From assembly GCA_007136565.1 (NCBI GenBank), contig SLGS01000201.1, positions 1 to 7,917 on the forward strand: a stretch of 7,917 bases of DNA, given 5' to 3'. The position numbers were made by a program, and so were the translations under genes. Source of the DNA: Clostridia bacterium. GTDB lineage: Bacteria > Bacillota > Sulfobacillia > SLMV01. Shown here piece by piece: positions 1 to 6,856 of the stretch. Every line of letters starts with the position of its first letter. Position 1 is the first letter of the stretch. The notes beneath the pieces are model-generated. The model saw only the letters and a list, made by a program, of their open reading frames with translations. It searched no databases and was not told where the DNA came from.

Positions 1-794
1 TCGATGCCATGCGCAGGGACAATCGCCTGGGAGAGAACATCAGAGGTCGAGAGGATTTCAATTTCGACATACACATTCACCTGGGATCGGGAGCCTACGT
101 TTGCGGTGAGGAATCCGCGCTCATCGAATCCATGGAGGGGCGCCGCGGCGAGCCCAGGATTCGCCCGCCGTTCCCCGTCGTGGCCGGCTACCTGAACAAG
201 CCTACGGTCGTCAATAACGTCGAGACCTTCGCCCTGGTGTCCAGGATCATGGAGCACGGCGCCGATTGGTTCAGCCAGATCGGGACGGACCAGTCTGCCG
301 GGTTGAAGCTTTTCAGCGTCTCGGGCGACGTCGAGAGTCCCGGGGTCTACGAGCTTCCGATGGGGATCAGCGTCGAGGAACTCCTGAAAGTGGTTGGTGG
401 CTCCGATGCGGCCGCAGCCCAAATCGGCGGCGCCTCGGGTTGCATGGTTACCAGCAGGGAGTTCGACCGGAAGATAGCCTTCGAGGACATTTCCACCGGT
501 GGCTCTGTAATAGTGTTCGGGCCCGATCGGGATCTATTGGGGGTCTTGGAAAACTTCCTGGAATTCTTCGTGGAGGAATCCTGCGGTCAGTGTACCCCCT
601 GCCGTTTGGGGACGGTCCGTCTCCTGGAAGGTGTCCGGGAGATGCGTTCGGGGGATGTCAACGGCGAGCGCGTGGACAGTCTCAGGCTCCTCGCCGATTC
701 CATGGCCATATCCGCCAAGTGCGGATTGGGCCAGTCCTGTAACTCCCCCTTTGGTAGCATCCTCGATGCGCACTTGGAAGGGGTGGCACGATGA
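1..794 (+). CDS. hydB: HydB/NuoF-like NAD(P)H- and FMN-binding subunit of an [FeFe] hydrogenase complex (5' truncated)
   Basis: The frame is open from base 3 and ends at TGA 792-794, so the N-terminal part lies outside the window. Numbering from the internal Met at base 9, residues 25-44 carry the flavin/NADH-site signature of NuoF (GSGAYVCGEESALIESMEG), followed by the conserved KPTVVNNVET at 64-73. A [4Fe-4S] site is formed by C192, C195 and C198 (SCGQCTPCR) plus C238. The family oxidises NAD(P)H through FMN and passes electrons along Fe-S clusters. The ATGA overlap with hydA makes this the diaphorase subunit of a soluble hydrogenase rather than complex I NuoF. The protein stops 23 residues after C238, so it lacks the C-terminal 2[4Fe-4S] ferredoxin domain of HydB from Thermotoga-type bifurcating enzymes. 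A NuoE-like HydC is expected upstream. Whether NAD or NADP is used cannot be told from sequence. Confidence 0.92.
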   Translation, partial: DAMRRDNRLGENIRGREDFNFDIHIHLGSGAYVCGEESALIESMEGRRGEPRIRPPFPVVAGYLNKPTVVNNVETFALVSRIMEHGADWFSQIGTDQSAGLKLFSVSGDVESPGVYELPMGISVEELLKVVGGSDAAAAQIGGASGCMVTSREFDRKIAFEDISTGGSVIVFGPDRDLLGVLENFLEFFVEESCGQCTPCRLGTVRLLEGVREMRSGDVNGERVDSLRLLADSMAISAKCGLGQSCNSPFGSILDAHLEGVAR

Positions 795-2635
795 GCGTAA
801 ACGAAGAAGTTCGTGAAGCGGAGCAGACCGGCGATGTCGGTACGCATGTCCGGGTTACCATCAACGGTCGCGAGTATCGCGCCCGTCGCGGAGATACCAT
901 CCTTCAGATATGCGAGGAAAACGGTATTCCGATACCGACCCTCTGCGCCCACGATGATCTCACGCCGGCCGGCGTTTGCAGGATTTGCTCGGTCGAAATA
1001 GATGGCTCTTGGAACCTGCAGACGGCTTGTACCATGGAGGTTCACGATCCCGGGATGGTCATCAATACCCACTCTCCCCGGGTGAGACAGGCTCGTCGCA
1101 GCATACTGGAACTTCTCCTCGCGGAGCACTGCGGTGACTGTTATACCTGTGCTCGCACCGGCAACTGCGAACTGCAGACTTTGGCCGAGGAGTATGGTAT
1201 TCGAGAGCTTAGCTTCGAACCGCGCGAGGCTCGATTCGAGATAGACGCTGGCGGTCCCAGCATCTACAGGGATATGAACAAGTGCATCCAGTGTCGTCGA
1301 TGCATTCGCACCTGTAACGATATCCAATCCGTGGGTGCCCTGGGGGTATTTGGTCGCGGCCCCGAGGCCCACATATCCACGTTCGCGGACATGCCCCTCG
1401 GTGAGGTCGTCTGCGCCAACTGCGGTCAGTGCATCACGCATTGTCCGACCGGCGCCCTCCGCGAGGTCGACCACACTAGAATGGTCTGGGATGCTATAGA
1501 GGACCCCGAAAAGCACGTCGTAATCCAGACGGCACCGGCTCCTCGGGCGGCCATAGGGGAATCCTTTGACCTGCCCGCCGGAACCTCGGTGACGGGCCAG
1601 ATGAACACGGCACTTCGCGACATGGGGTTCGACCGGGTCTTCGACACCAACTTCACCGCGGATCTCACCATCATGGAAGAGGGAACAGAGCTGCTCTTGA
1701 GGCTGAAGGCCGCCTTGGTGGACGGGGATACGTCCGTCAAATTGCCCCAGTTAACTTCCTGTTCCCCCGGATGGATCAAGTACATGGAGCATTTCTATCC
1801 AGATATGCTCGACCACCTGTCCACCTGTAAGTCCCCTCAGCAGATGTTCGGCGCCCTGATCAAGACTTACTACGCCGAGGAGAGGGATATCGATCCGGAG
1901 TCGATCGTCACGGTTTCGCTGATGCCCTGTACCGCGAAGAAGTACGAGTGCGATCGCCCCGAGATGGTAGACAGTGGCTACAAGGATGTCGATTATGTCC
2001 TGACGACGCGCGAGCTCGCCCAGATGATCAAGGAAGCGGGCATACCCCTTCCCATCCTCGAAGAGACCCACTTCGATGAGCCCTTCGGGGATGCTTCTGG
2101 TGCGGGACTCATCTTCGGCGCCACCGGGGGAGTAATGGAGGCCGCCCTGCGGACCGCTTACGAGCTCGTTACCGGCCGAGAGGTTCCCTTCGACAACCTC
2201 AATATCGGCCCTTGCCGCGGTCTAGAGGGCATCAAGATGGCCAGCGTCAAGCTCGAGAACGTGCTCGATGATTGGAGCTTCCTCGAGGGCGTCGAGCTCA
2301 AGTTCGCCATCGTTCACGGTTTGGCCAATGCCCACACCGTGATGAAGATGCTCGAGAACGGCGAGATGGACGATTTCCACTTCATCGAGATAATGGCCTG
2401 TCCCGGGGGATGCCTCGGTGGTGGCGGACAGCCAGTACCGGTAAACGACGCCATCCGAGAGGCCAGGGCTAATGCCATATATTCCGAGGACGAGGGATTG
2501 CCGCTGCGCAAGTCCCACGAGAATCCCCACGTGAACTACGTCTATGAGCAATATCTCACCGATGGTCCGTGTGGACATAGGTCCCACGAGTTGCTCCATA
2601 CCACTTACACCCCGCGCGGTAGGGAACTCGAGTAA
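791..2635 (+). CDS. hydA: [FeFe] hydrogenase catalytic subunit HydA (group A, M3-type domain layout)
   Basis: This 614-residue protein interconverts H2 with protons and electrons in the cytoplasm. Domains in order: plant-type [2Fe-2S] (C52, C63, C66, C80); His-Cys [4Fe-4S] of NuoG type (H113, C117, C120, C126); two ferredoxin [4Fe-4S] sites (C165, C168, C171, C175 and C208, C211, C214, C218); then the H-cluster domain. L1 is TSCSPGW at 322-328, L2 is MPCTAKKYE at 378-386, and L3 is EIMACPGGCLGGGGQP at 533-548 with C537 and C541. The proton-path acidic stretch IMEEGTE (294-300) and S344 match the Clostridium pasteurianum CpI pattern. A small-subunit-like tail follows (about 575-605, with HELLHT). 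In CpI numbering the L1 Ser falls at ligand C300, where Cys is usual. There is no extra C-terminal [2Fe-2S] domain as in Thermotoga HydA. ATG 791 overlaps the hydB stop, with GGAAGGGG at 776-783 as ribosome binding site. The context points to an NAD(P)H-linked multimeric hydrogenase. No HydE, HydF or HydG maturase is in the window. Confidence 0.97.
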   Translation: MSVNEEVREAEQTGDVGTHVRVTINGREYRARRGDTILQICEENGIPIPTLCAHDDLTPAGVCRICSVEIDGSWNLQTACTMEVHDPGMVINTHSPRVRQARRSILELLLAEHCGDCYTCARTGNCELQTLAEEYGIRELSFEPREARFEIDAGGPSIYRDMNKCIQCRRCIRTCNDIQSVGALGVFGRGPEAHISTFADMPLGEVVCANCGQCITHCPTGALREVDHTRMVWDAIEDPEKHVVIQTAPAPRAAIGESFDLPAGTSVTGQMNTALRDMGFDRVFDTNFTADLTIMEEGTELLLRLKAALVDGDTSVKLPQLTSCSPGWIKYMEHFYPDMLDHLSTCKSPQQMFGALIKTYYAEERDIDPESIVTVSLMPCTAKKYECDRPEMVDSGYKDVDYVLTTRELAQMIKEAGIPLPILEETHFDEPFGDASGAGLIFGATGGVMEAALRTAYELVTGREVPFDNLNIGPCRGLEGIKMASVKLENVLDDWSFLEGVELKFAIVHGLANAHTVMKMLENGEMDDFHFIEIMACPGGCLGGGGQPVPVNDAIREARANAIYSEDEGLPLRKSHENPHVNYVYEQYLTDGPCGHRSHELLHTTYTPRGRELE

Positions 2636-2656
2636 AGAGAAGTGGTACTGCAATAG

Positions 2657-2694
2657 GAGAAGGCGGGGCGGCGTTTACGCCGCCCCGCCTTCTC
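2657..2694. terminator. Perfect 17-bp GC-rich hairpin, probable bidirectional terminator between convergent genes
   Basis: The arms at 2657-2673 and 2678-2694 are exact reverse complements around a TTTA loop. A G-T and an A-T pair could extend the stem by two. It lies 21 bases after the hydA stop and 56 bases beyond the stop of the leftward carboxypeptidase gene, the expected place for a shared terminator. The T tract after it is weak (TCTCTT on the + strand), so it may act as a mRNA 3'-end stabiliser or a non-canonical terminator. Confidence 0.8.
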
Positions 2695-2750
2695 TTGCGC
2701 TCAAAAGCCATGGGACTCCGATCCTCCGAGGAATCGCAGTGGATTCCCCG

Positions 2751-3557
2751 CTAGCGCTCTTGCATGTATTCCTCGAAGGTTAGAGAAGTATCGCGGATGA
2801 TTTTCGCGTGATCGCACCCCACGTAGCGCAGGTGCCACGGTTCATAAGCGTAGCCGGTGATGTGTTCCGAGTCCCTGGGATATCTGACGATGAAGCCGAA
2901 TTCGTGGGCGTTTTCCTCTATCCATATGCCCTCCGCGGTATCCCCGAAGGATTGGACCAGGCCGTAACCGACGTCCGGACTCGTTACGTCCATCGCGAGG
3001 CCAGTCTGGTGCTCACTTTGTCCGGGCCTGGCACTGAAACGGTTGGCTTCCGTTTCGCCCCTCCTTTGGACGTTGGATTCGAAGATCGCCCTTTGGGTTT
3101 CGTAGGATCGGTAGCCGGAAGACCCGAATATGACCAGTCCTTCCTCACCGGCTGCGGTCACCAATTCCTCGATGGCCGCGGCGGCTTCAGAACGCATCAT
3201 CATCCTCGGCAGTTCCCCCTCGAAGGGAAAGGGGATATTCGGCCGGACCAAGTCTTCGGGAGCGTAGTCCGGGGGAAGGTTTCTCTCTTTGTTGACCAGA
3301 ACCAACCTGCTACTTGGGTTCACCACGATATCGGGTTCGGATTCCCCGCGCCGAATGGTCGCCCTGGCCATCGGCAGGGGTTCCGTGGGATCGTCGAAGG
3401 GTTCGATGAAGGCCATACCGGAACCGGAGTCAACGTGGGGTGCCGCGGGTTCCTCGGGAGTTGGCTCCGGCTTCGCATCCAGGGAGCAGGCCGCCATGAA
3501 TACCATGGCGAAGCAGGTGACGGCTAAGAAGGCGCTTGCGACAATTGACCTGGGCAA
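2751..3557 (-). CDS. D-alanyl-D-alanine carboxypeptidase, VanY/LdcB family, predicted lipoprotein
   Basis: Read from TTG 3557 this is a 268-residue zinc peptidase of the M15 D-Ala-D-Ala carboxypeptidase type, which trims peptidoglycan stem peptides outside the membrane. A signal peptide (PRSIVASAF followed by a hydrophobic stretch) ends at a lipobox-like MAAC with lipidated C24; Met at -3 is not ideal. An acidic, Pro/Glu-rich linker (about 25-75) leads to the catalytic domain: SGYRS at 147-151, SEHQTGLAMD at 181-190 (zinc ligands H183 and D190), and EPWHLRYVG at 239-247 (catalytic E239, zinc ligand H242). TTG is preferred because it gives a normal short signal peptide and has GGAGGG 10 bases upstream. 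An ATG at 3620 would add 21 residues ahead of the signal sequence and has only AAGG about 13 bases away. The gene converges on hydA and ends in TAG. D,D- versus L,D-carboxypeptidase specificity is not resolved. Confidence 0.9.
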   Translation of the reverse strand: MPRSIVASAFLAVTCFAMVFMAACSLDAKPEPTPEEPAAPHVDSGSGMAFIEPFDDPTEPLPMARATIRRGESEPDIVVNPSSRLVLVNKERNLPPDYAPEDLVRPNIPFPFEGELPRMMMRSEAAAAIEELVTAAGEEGLVIFGSSGYRSYETQRAIFESNVQRRGETEANRFSARPGQSEHQTGLAMDVTSPDVGYGLVQSFGDTAEGIWIEENAHEFGFIVRYPRDSEHITGYAYEPWHLRYVGCDHAKIIRDTSLTFEEYMQER

Positions 3558-3567
3558 AGTGTTCGAT

Positions 3568-3573
3568 CCCTCC
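3568..3573 (-). promoter_or_regulatory. Shine-Dalgarno GGAGGG deciding a TTG start
   Basis: On the minus strand GGAGGG stands 10 bases before TTG 3557-3555. It is the best ribosome binding site near the 5' end of the carboxypeptidase gene and argues for the TTG rather than the ATG at 3620. Confidence 0.6.
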
Positions 3574-3714
3574 GGCAGGCAGATGTCTTCAACATTCCCG
3601 GCAACGATATTCCCATGCATCGGCGGTTACTATCCTTGGCCCTGCCTCCATGATAGCAGTGCCCGGGGAGGATTTCGACACTCGCGGGATTATCGCCGGC
3701 CTCCCGGGGGATCA

Positions 3715-3745
3715 CCTCGGGGCGGGTTCAGCCTCCGCCCCGAGG
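3715..3745 (-). terminator. GC-rich hairpin after the amidohydrolase gene
   Basis: The arms at 3715-3725 and 3735-3745 are an exact 11-bp inverted repeat (CCTCGGGGCGG and its complement) around a 9-base loop. It begins 13 bases beyond the amidohydrolase stop on the minus strand and sits before the carboxypeptidase gene. It probably ends amidohydrolase transcription or limits read-through. No T tract follows, so the terminator call is inferred from position and structure. Confidence 0.55.
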
Positions 3746-3757
3746 CCCTTGGAAGTC

Positions 3758-4978
3758 CTACTTTTCTACCTTGACCTCTCCGCCGACCATGACCATCCTT
3801 ATATTGTCCCGGTCGCAAAGGTGCTCGACGTCCTCGGATGGATCTCCGTCGACGACCAGGAGGTCGGCCAGGTATCCCTCTTCCACCACTCCGGCGTCCA
3901 GGTCGAGGATCTCGGCGGCCAGGGAGGTGGAAGCTACGATGGCTTGCATCGGCGTCATCCCGGCGCCCACCATCAGCTTGAGCTCGAAGGCGTTTTCCCC
4001 GTGGATGTTAAAGGGCGTCCCGGCGTCCGTGCCCATGGCGATCTTGACTCCTCGCTCCAGGGCTTTAGCGAAGCTTTCGAGGTGGGCCTGTTGCCCGACC
4101 CTTGCCTTTTCTACAGCGTGGGGAGGAACGCCCTTTTCGGTACCGGCTTCGACGATGCGGTGCACCGCCGTCAGGGTCGGTACCAGGAATACATCGTTAT
4201 CGAGCATCATCTCGATGGCTTCGTCGTCGATCCAGAAACCGTGTTCGATGGAGTCGATGCCGGCGCGAATGGCATTCTTGATGCCCTCGGTTCCCTGGGC
4301 GTGGGCCAGTGTGCGTTTCTTGCGATTGCGAGCTTCCTCGACCGCCGCCCGCATCTCCTCTTCGGTCAGGCCCCGCACCGTGTGGTCGGTGCCCATGGAC
4401 ATGACGCCGCCGGTGGCGGCCATTTTTATGCAATCCGCTCCGTAGGCCAGCTCCTGGCGGGCGGCCTTTCTCGCGTCGTCGGGGCTGTCCACCGGTCGAC
4501 GACCGAGGAAGTCCACGTGGCGCGGCCAGCCGTTGGCGGGGTCGCCGTGACCTCCGGTGATGGAAAGACCCTGCCCACTCACTACCATTCTCGGGCCCGG
4601 GATGAGGCCATCGATGATGGCCTGCTTGAGGTCCAAGGCTGCGTTGAAGGGGGCTCCAGCGTCCCTGATAGCCGTTACCCCGGCCTCCAGGGTGTTCTTC
4701 GCCTGGGCCGCACCCACCAGGGTGGCGTACGGCACTCCCATCCGCAGCTTCTTGAGTGGATCGGGATCACCGGTGGAAGTGATGTGAAGGTGCGCATCTA
4801 TGAGTCCGGGCATAACGGTGGACTCGGAAAAGTCCATTACCCGGGTGTCGGGTCCGGCCACAACCGAAGGACCGACTTCCGCGATGATACCGTCTTCTAC
4901 CAGGATGTTGACGTCTCGATGTATCTTGCCCCGTCCGTCGATCATTCTTCCGGCTTTGATTAGCAGGCTCACGATCAT
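3758..4978 (-). CDS. Metal-dependent amidohydrolase, imidazolonepropionase-like / Xaa-Pro dipeptidase-like family (COG1228 type)
   Basis: This is a 406-residue cytoplasmic hydrolase of the amidohydrolase superfamily. It shows the small N-terminal beta-sandwich part (LLIKAGRMIDGRG, GLIDAHLH) and then a TIM barrel with all expected binuclear metal ligands: H63 and H65 (DAHLH), K185 (CIKMAATGG, the candidate carboxylated lysine), H226 (LAHAQG), H246 (IEHG) and D318 (MGTDAGTP). The C-terminal stretch ADLLVVDGDP closes the sandwich. Relatives include prolidase-like dipeptidases that cleave Xaa-Arg, Xaa-Lys or Xaa-Pro, and imidazolonepropionase; the substrate cannot be fixed here. No signal peptide is visible. 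ATG 4978 is chosen because GGAGAGGGG lies directly upstream and the family begins near this residue. A GTG at 5017 would add 13 unrelated residues with no good ribosome binding site. It is transcribed divergently from the small lipoprotein gene and followed by a hairpin. Confidence 0.92.
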   Translation of the reverse strand: MIVSLLIKAGRMIDGRGKIHRDVNILVEDGIIAEVGPSVVAGPDTRVMDFSESTVMPGLIDAHLHITSTGDPDPLKKLRMGVPYATLVGAAQAKNTLEAGVTAIRDAGAPFNAALDLKQAIIDGLIPGPRMVVSGQGLSITGGHGDPANGWPRHVDFLGRRPVDSPDDARKAARQELAYGADCIKMAATGGVMSMGTDHTVRGLTEEEMRAAVEEARNRKKRTLAHAQGTEGIKNAIRAGIDSIEHGFWIDDEAIEMMLDNDVFLVPTLTAVHRIVEAGTEKGVPPHAVEKARVGQQAHLESFAKALERGVKIAMGTDAGTPFNIHGENAFELKLMVGAGMTPMQAIVASTSLAAEILDLDAGVVEEGYLADLLVVDGDPSEDVEHLCDRDNIRMVMVGGEVKVEK

Positions 4979-4979
4979 A

Positions 4980-4988
4980 CCCCTCTCC
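4980..4988 (-). promoter_or_regulatory. Shine-Dalgarno GGAGAGGGG for the amidohydrolase start
   Basis: The purine-rich block GGAGAGGGG on the minus strand ends one base before ATG 4978-4976. Its GGAG core is 6 bases from the start codon, which favours this ATG over the upstream GTG and ATG codons in the same frame. Confidence 0.6.
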
Positions 4989-5149
4989 GAAGTTTGAAGC
5001 ATCCTCAAGACTTCCACCGAGGGGATGACAGTCCTGCCACCGATCCCGTACGGATGTCCCCCGAATACCCCGGGGAGAGATCGCGAGGAAACATATCCAT
5101 ATCGTAAGACGTCCCTAGTACTGACGGAACAAAACGGAGGTGTTGGACC

Positions 5150-5623
5150 ATGAAGAAGCTGTTCGGAGCAGTGGCGGTGCTCCTATTTCTCGTCGGCTCG
5201 TTTACCTCGGGTTGTGGTAGCTCGGTGGTCACCCCAGAGGGGGTTTCGAACCTGGCCGAAGCCGATCGAGTGCAAGTCGTTTTGGCCATGGGAAATCCCG
5301 AATACGGAGCGGATTCCAAGATGATCGAGGACGCCGATGAGTTAGAAGCCATGGTGGAGGCGTTCCGGGGAGCGAACGTGGGGGAAGGCGTGGCCGATGT
5401 GGACCTGGCGGTGTCGGACGTTAGCCGTTACATATTTCTCTCGGGGGATACTGTGCTGGCGGAATTCGCATTCAATGGCAACGATACCGAGCGCATCTGG
5501 ATGCGAGGGGGTTTTCGCTACATCGTGTACCCGGGGGATAGCCCCTACAATCTTTACCGGGAGTCGAAGGCGGAGGTCTTCGTGGTGGACGAAGACCTCA
5601 ATGAGATGACGCGCCCGGACTGA
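5150..5623 (+). CDS. Small predicted lipoprotein of unknown function
   Basis: I do not recognise the family. The 157-residue product starts MKK, followed by a hydrophobic segment (residues 4-18) and a lipobox-like TSGC with C22, so it is probably exported and lipid-anchored; Thr at -3 makes the lipobox imperfect. The mature part is acidic and has alternating hydrophobic segments suggesting a small beta-rich fold: VQVVLAMGNP (42-51), an acidic helix around 57-74, RYIFLSGDTVLAEFAF (93-108), and RGGFRYIVY (119-127). No catalytic motif is visible. ATG 5150 has GGAGG at 5136-5140, nine bases upstream. The gene is followed by a 270-base gap, so it is probably monocistronic. It lies divergently from the amidohydrolase gene, which gives no functional clue. 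Confidence 0.87.
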   Translation: MKKLFGAVAVLLFLVGSFTSGCGSSVVTPEGVSNLAEADRVQVVLAMGNPEYGADSKMIEDADELEAMVEAFRGANVGEGVADVDLAVSDVSRYIFLSGDTVLAEFAFNGNDTERIWMRGGFRYIVYPGDSPYNLYRESKAEVFVVDEDLNEMTRPD

Positions 5624-5893
5624 GTGTCCCCGGGGATCTCCCGCGATCGAACGATCACAAACGGTGCACACCCCCTTCGAGGATCCCGTGCATTCCTCCC
5701 GTGGGCGCTCCAGTCCACCCTTTTCCCGATACTATGGAGTATTGACCGGCGAGTCGGATACAATACCTAGATAGGTGCCCCCATCCGGTCGGAACGGCGA
5801 GTGGACGAACAACTCGTTTGAGAACGTTTCGTTCATGGAATGTAAGCAAGGGGTATCATCATCACTAGAAACTAAATGGAGGTGTGGGTGGAT
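5624..5893 (+). other. Intergenic region upstream of the HgdB-like operon
   Basis: No coding frame with a credible start is seen in these 270 bases. The stretch is more AT-rich towards its right end, as expected of a promoter region. TACAAT at 5759-5764 resembles a -10 box but the TTGACC at 5742-5747 is only 11 bases away. TATCAT at 5854-5859 with TTCATG at 5832-5837 (16-base spacing) is a weaker pair better placed for the downstream operon. Neither is convincing. No clear terminator hairpin follows the lipoprotein gene. Confidence 0.35.
5878..5884 (+). promoter_or_regulatory. Shine-Dalgarno GGAGGTG deciding a TTG start
   Basis: GGAGGTG matches the anti-Shine-Dalgarno core and stands 9 bases before TTG 5894-5896. 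It overlaps the in-frame ATG at 5876, so that ATG is part of the ribosome binding site rather than the start codon. Confidence 0.6.
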
Positions 5894-6856
5894 TTGAGTG
5901 ACATGGTCATTGGGATCCCGCGGTACCTGGCTTATTTCAGTTTCTCGTCGCTTTGGGAAACGTACTTTCGGGATCTCGGTTTCGAGGTAAGGGTATCCCC
6001 GCCCTCCAACGCGGATATTCTCGATGCCGGTGTGAGGGAAACGGTAAATGACGCGTGTATACCGATCAAAATGTTCCACGGCCACGTGGCCTCGCTGAAG
6101 GATAGTGTGGATTGCCTTTTCATTCCTCGCCTGGCCGGCGCAAAGATGAATTACACGGTTTGCCCGAAATTCCTGGGTCTACCGGATATGGTGCGGGGAT
6201 CGTTGACGGGATTACCCCGGATCATTTCTCCCCGCCTCCTAATGGGCCGAGATGGCCTCAAGGGTTTGCGCGGCCTTTACGACGTCGGCGTGGAATTGAC
6301 CGGTCGACGGTGGCGGGTCATGCGAGCCCTGTCCCGTGCCAAGGGTGCCCTGCACCGGGGGGTGAGCCTGGTCCAACGGGAGGGCCTAGAAGCGCTGGGC
6401 TATCGACAGCCCGAGGACCCGGATCTCACCGTCGCCCTGGTGGGTTACCCCTACGTACTCTATGATGGTCTATCCAGCGGCGGAATACTCCCGCAGCTGC
6501 AGGAGCTGGGCATCAGGGTGGTCACCCCCGAGATGGTACCGACTCCGGCGATGAGGCGCGAAGCCAAAGCCTATCCCGAGAATCTATTTTGGTACTACAG
6601 CAACAGATCCCTTTGGTCCGGCATGCACTACATGGGAGCCGATCGCGTCGACGGCATGATCCACGTCACCGCCTTCGGATGCGGCCCCGACGCCATGGTT
6701 AACAAGTTGTTGGAGCTGGAATCCTCGGCCGATAGTATGCCATTTATGTCGGTGACCGTGGATGAGCACACCGCCGACATCGGTTTGAGGACGCGCGTGG
6801 AAGCCTTCGTCGACATGCTCAGGTGGCAGGCCTCCAAGAGGAGTGAATCGCGATGA
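5894..6856 (+). CDS. Acyl-CoA dehydratase activase-related protein, DUF2229 (HgdB-like, COG3580 type)
   Basis: Read from TTG 5894 the protein has 320 residues. It begins with the family hallmark VIGIPRYLAYFSFSSLWETYF, then SPPSN (35-39), an ACIPIKMFHGH block with C55, and YTVCPKFLGLPD with C90. Near the end come AFGCGPDAM (C263) and TRVEAFVDML. The three cysteines fit an Fe-S site like that of 2-hydroxyacyl-CoA dehydratase component D and relatives. DUF2229 is often found fused to or beside BadF/BcrA-type ATPases, but its biochemical role is not established. The 4-base overlap (ATGA) with the next, paralogous gene implies translational coupling and probably a heteromeric complex in the cytoplasm. 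An ATG at 5876 would add six residues but overlaps the ribosome binding site. An ATG at 5903 also fits the family start. Confidence 0.88.
   Translation: MSDMVIGIPRYLAYFSFSSLWETYFRDLGFEVRVSPPSNADILDAGVRETVNDACIPIKMFHGHVASLKDSVDCLFIPRLAGAKMNYTVCPKFLGLPDMVRGSLTGLPRIISPRLLMGRDGLKGLRGLYDVGVELTGRRWRVMRALSRAKGALHRGVSLVQREGLEALGYRQPEDPDLTVALVGYPYVLYDGLSSGGILPQLQELGIRVVTPEMVPTPAMRREAKAYPENLFWYYSNRSLWSGMHYMGADRVDGMIHVTAFGCGPDAMVNKLLELESSADSMPFMSVTVDEHTADIGLRTRVEAFVDMLRWQASKRSESR

Noticed and set aside
1..794. NuoF of respiratory complex I
   Set aside because: The motifs are shared, but the 4-base overlap with an [FeFe] hydrogenase gene makes a hydrogenase diaphorase subunit far more likely.
587..1516. 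Long open frame (309 codons) on the minus strand across the hydB/hydA junction
   Set aside because: It lies antisense to two strongly conserved genes and its translation shows no domain motif. Long antisense frames are expected in GC-rich genes.
2730..2747. Second small hairpin GGAATC...GATTCC before the carboxypeptidase stop
   Set aside because: The six-base stem is short and not GC-rich; it is likely chance next to the much stronger hairpin at 2657-2694.
2808..3527. 239-codon open frame on the plus strand
   Set aside because: It is the antisense shadow of the carboxypeptidase gene, whose zinc motifs are clear.
3536..4963. 475-codon open frame on the plus strand
   Set aside because: It is antisense to the amidohydrolase, which has every metal ligand in place. 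The plus-strand translation is low-information and rich in G, H and R with no recognisable motif.
5624..5665. Terminator after the small lipoprotein gene
   Set aside because: Only short palindromes (CCCCGGGG, GATC repeats) without a usable loop or T tract are present.
5742..5764. Sigma-70 promoter TTGACC with TACAAT
   Set aside because: The spacing is only 11 bases, too short for a functional -35/-10 pair, and no good -10 lies 16-18 bases after TTGACC.
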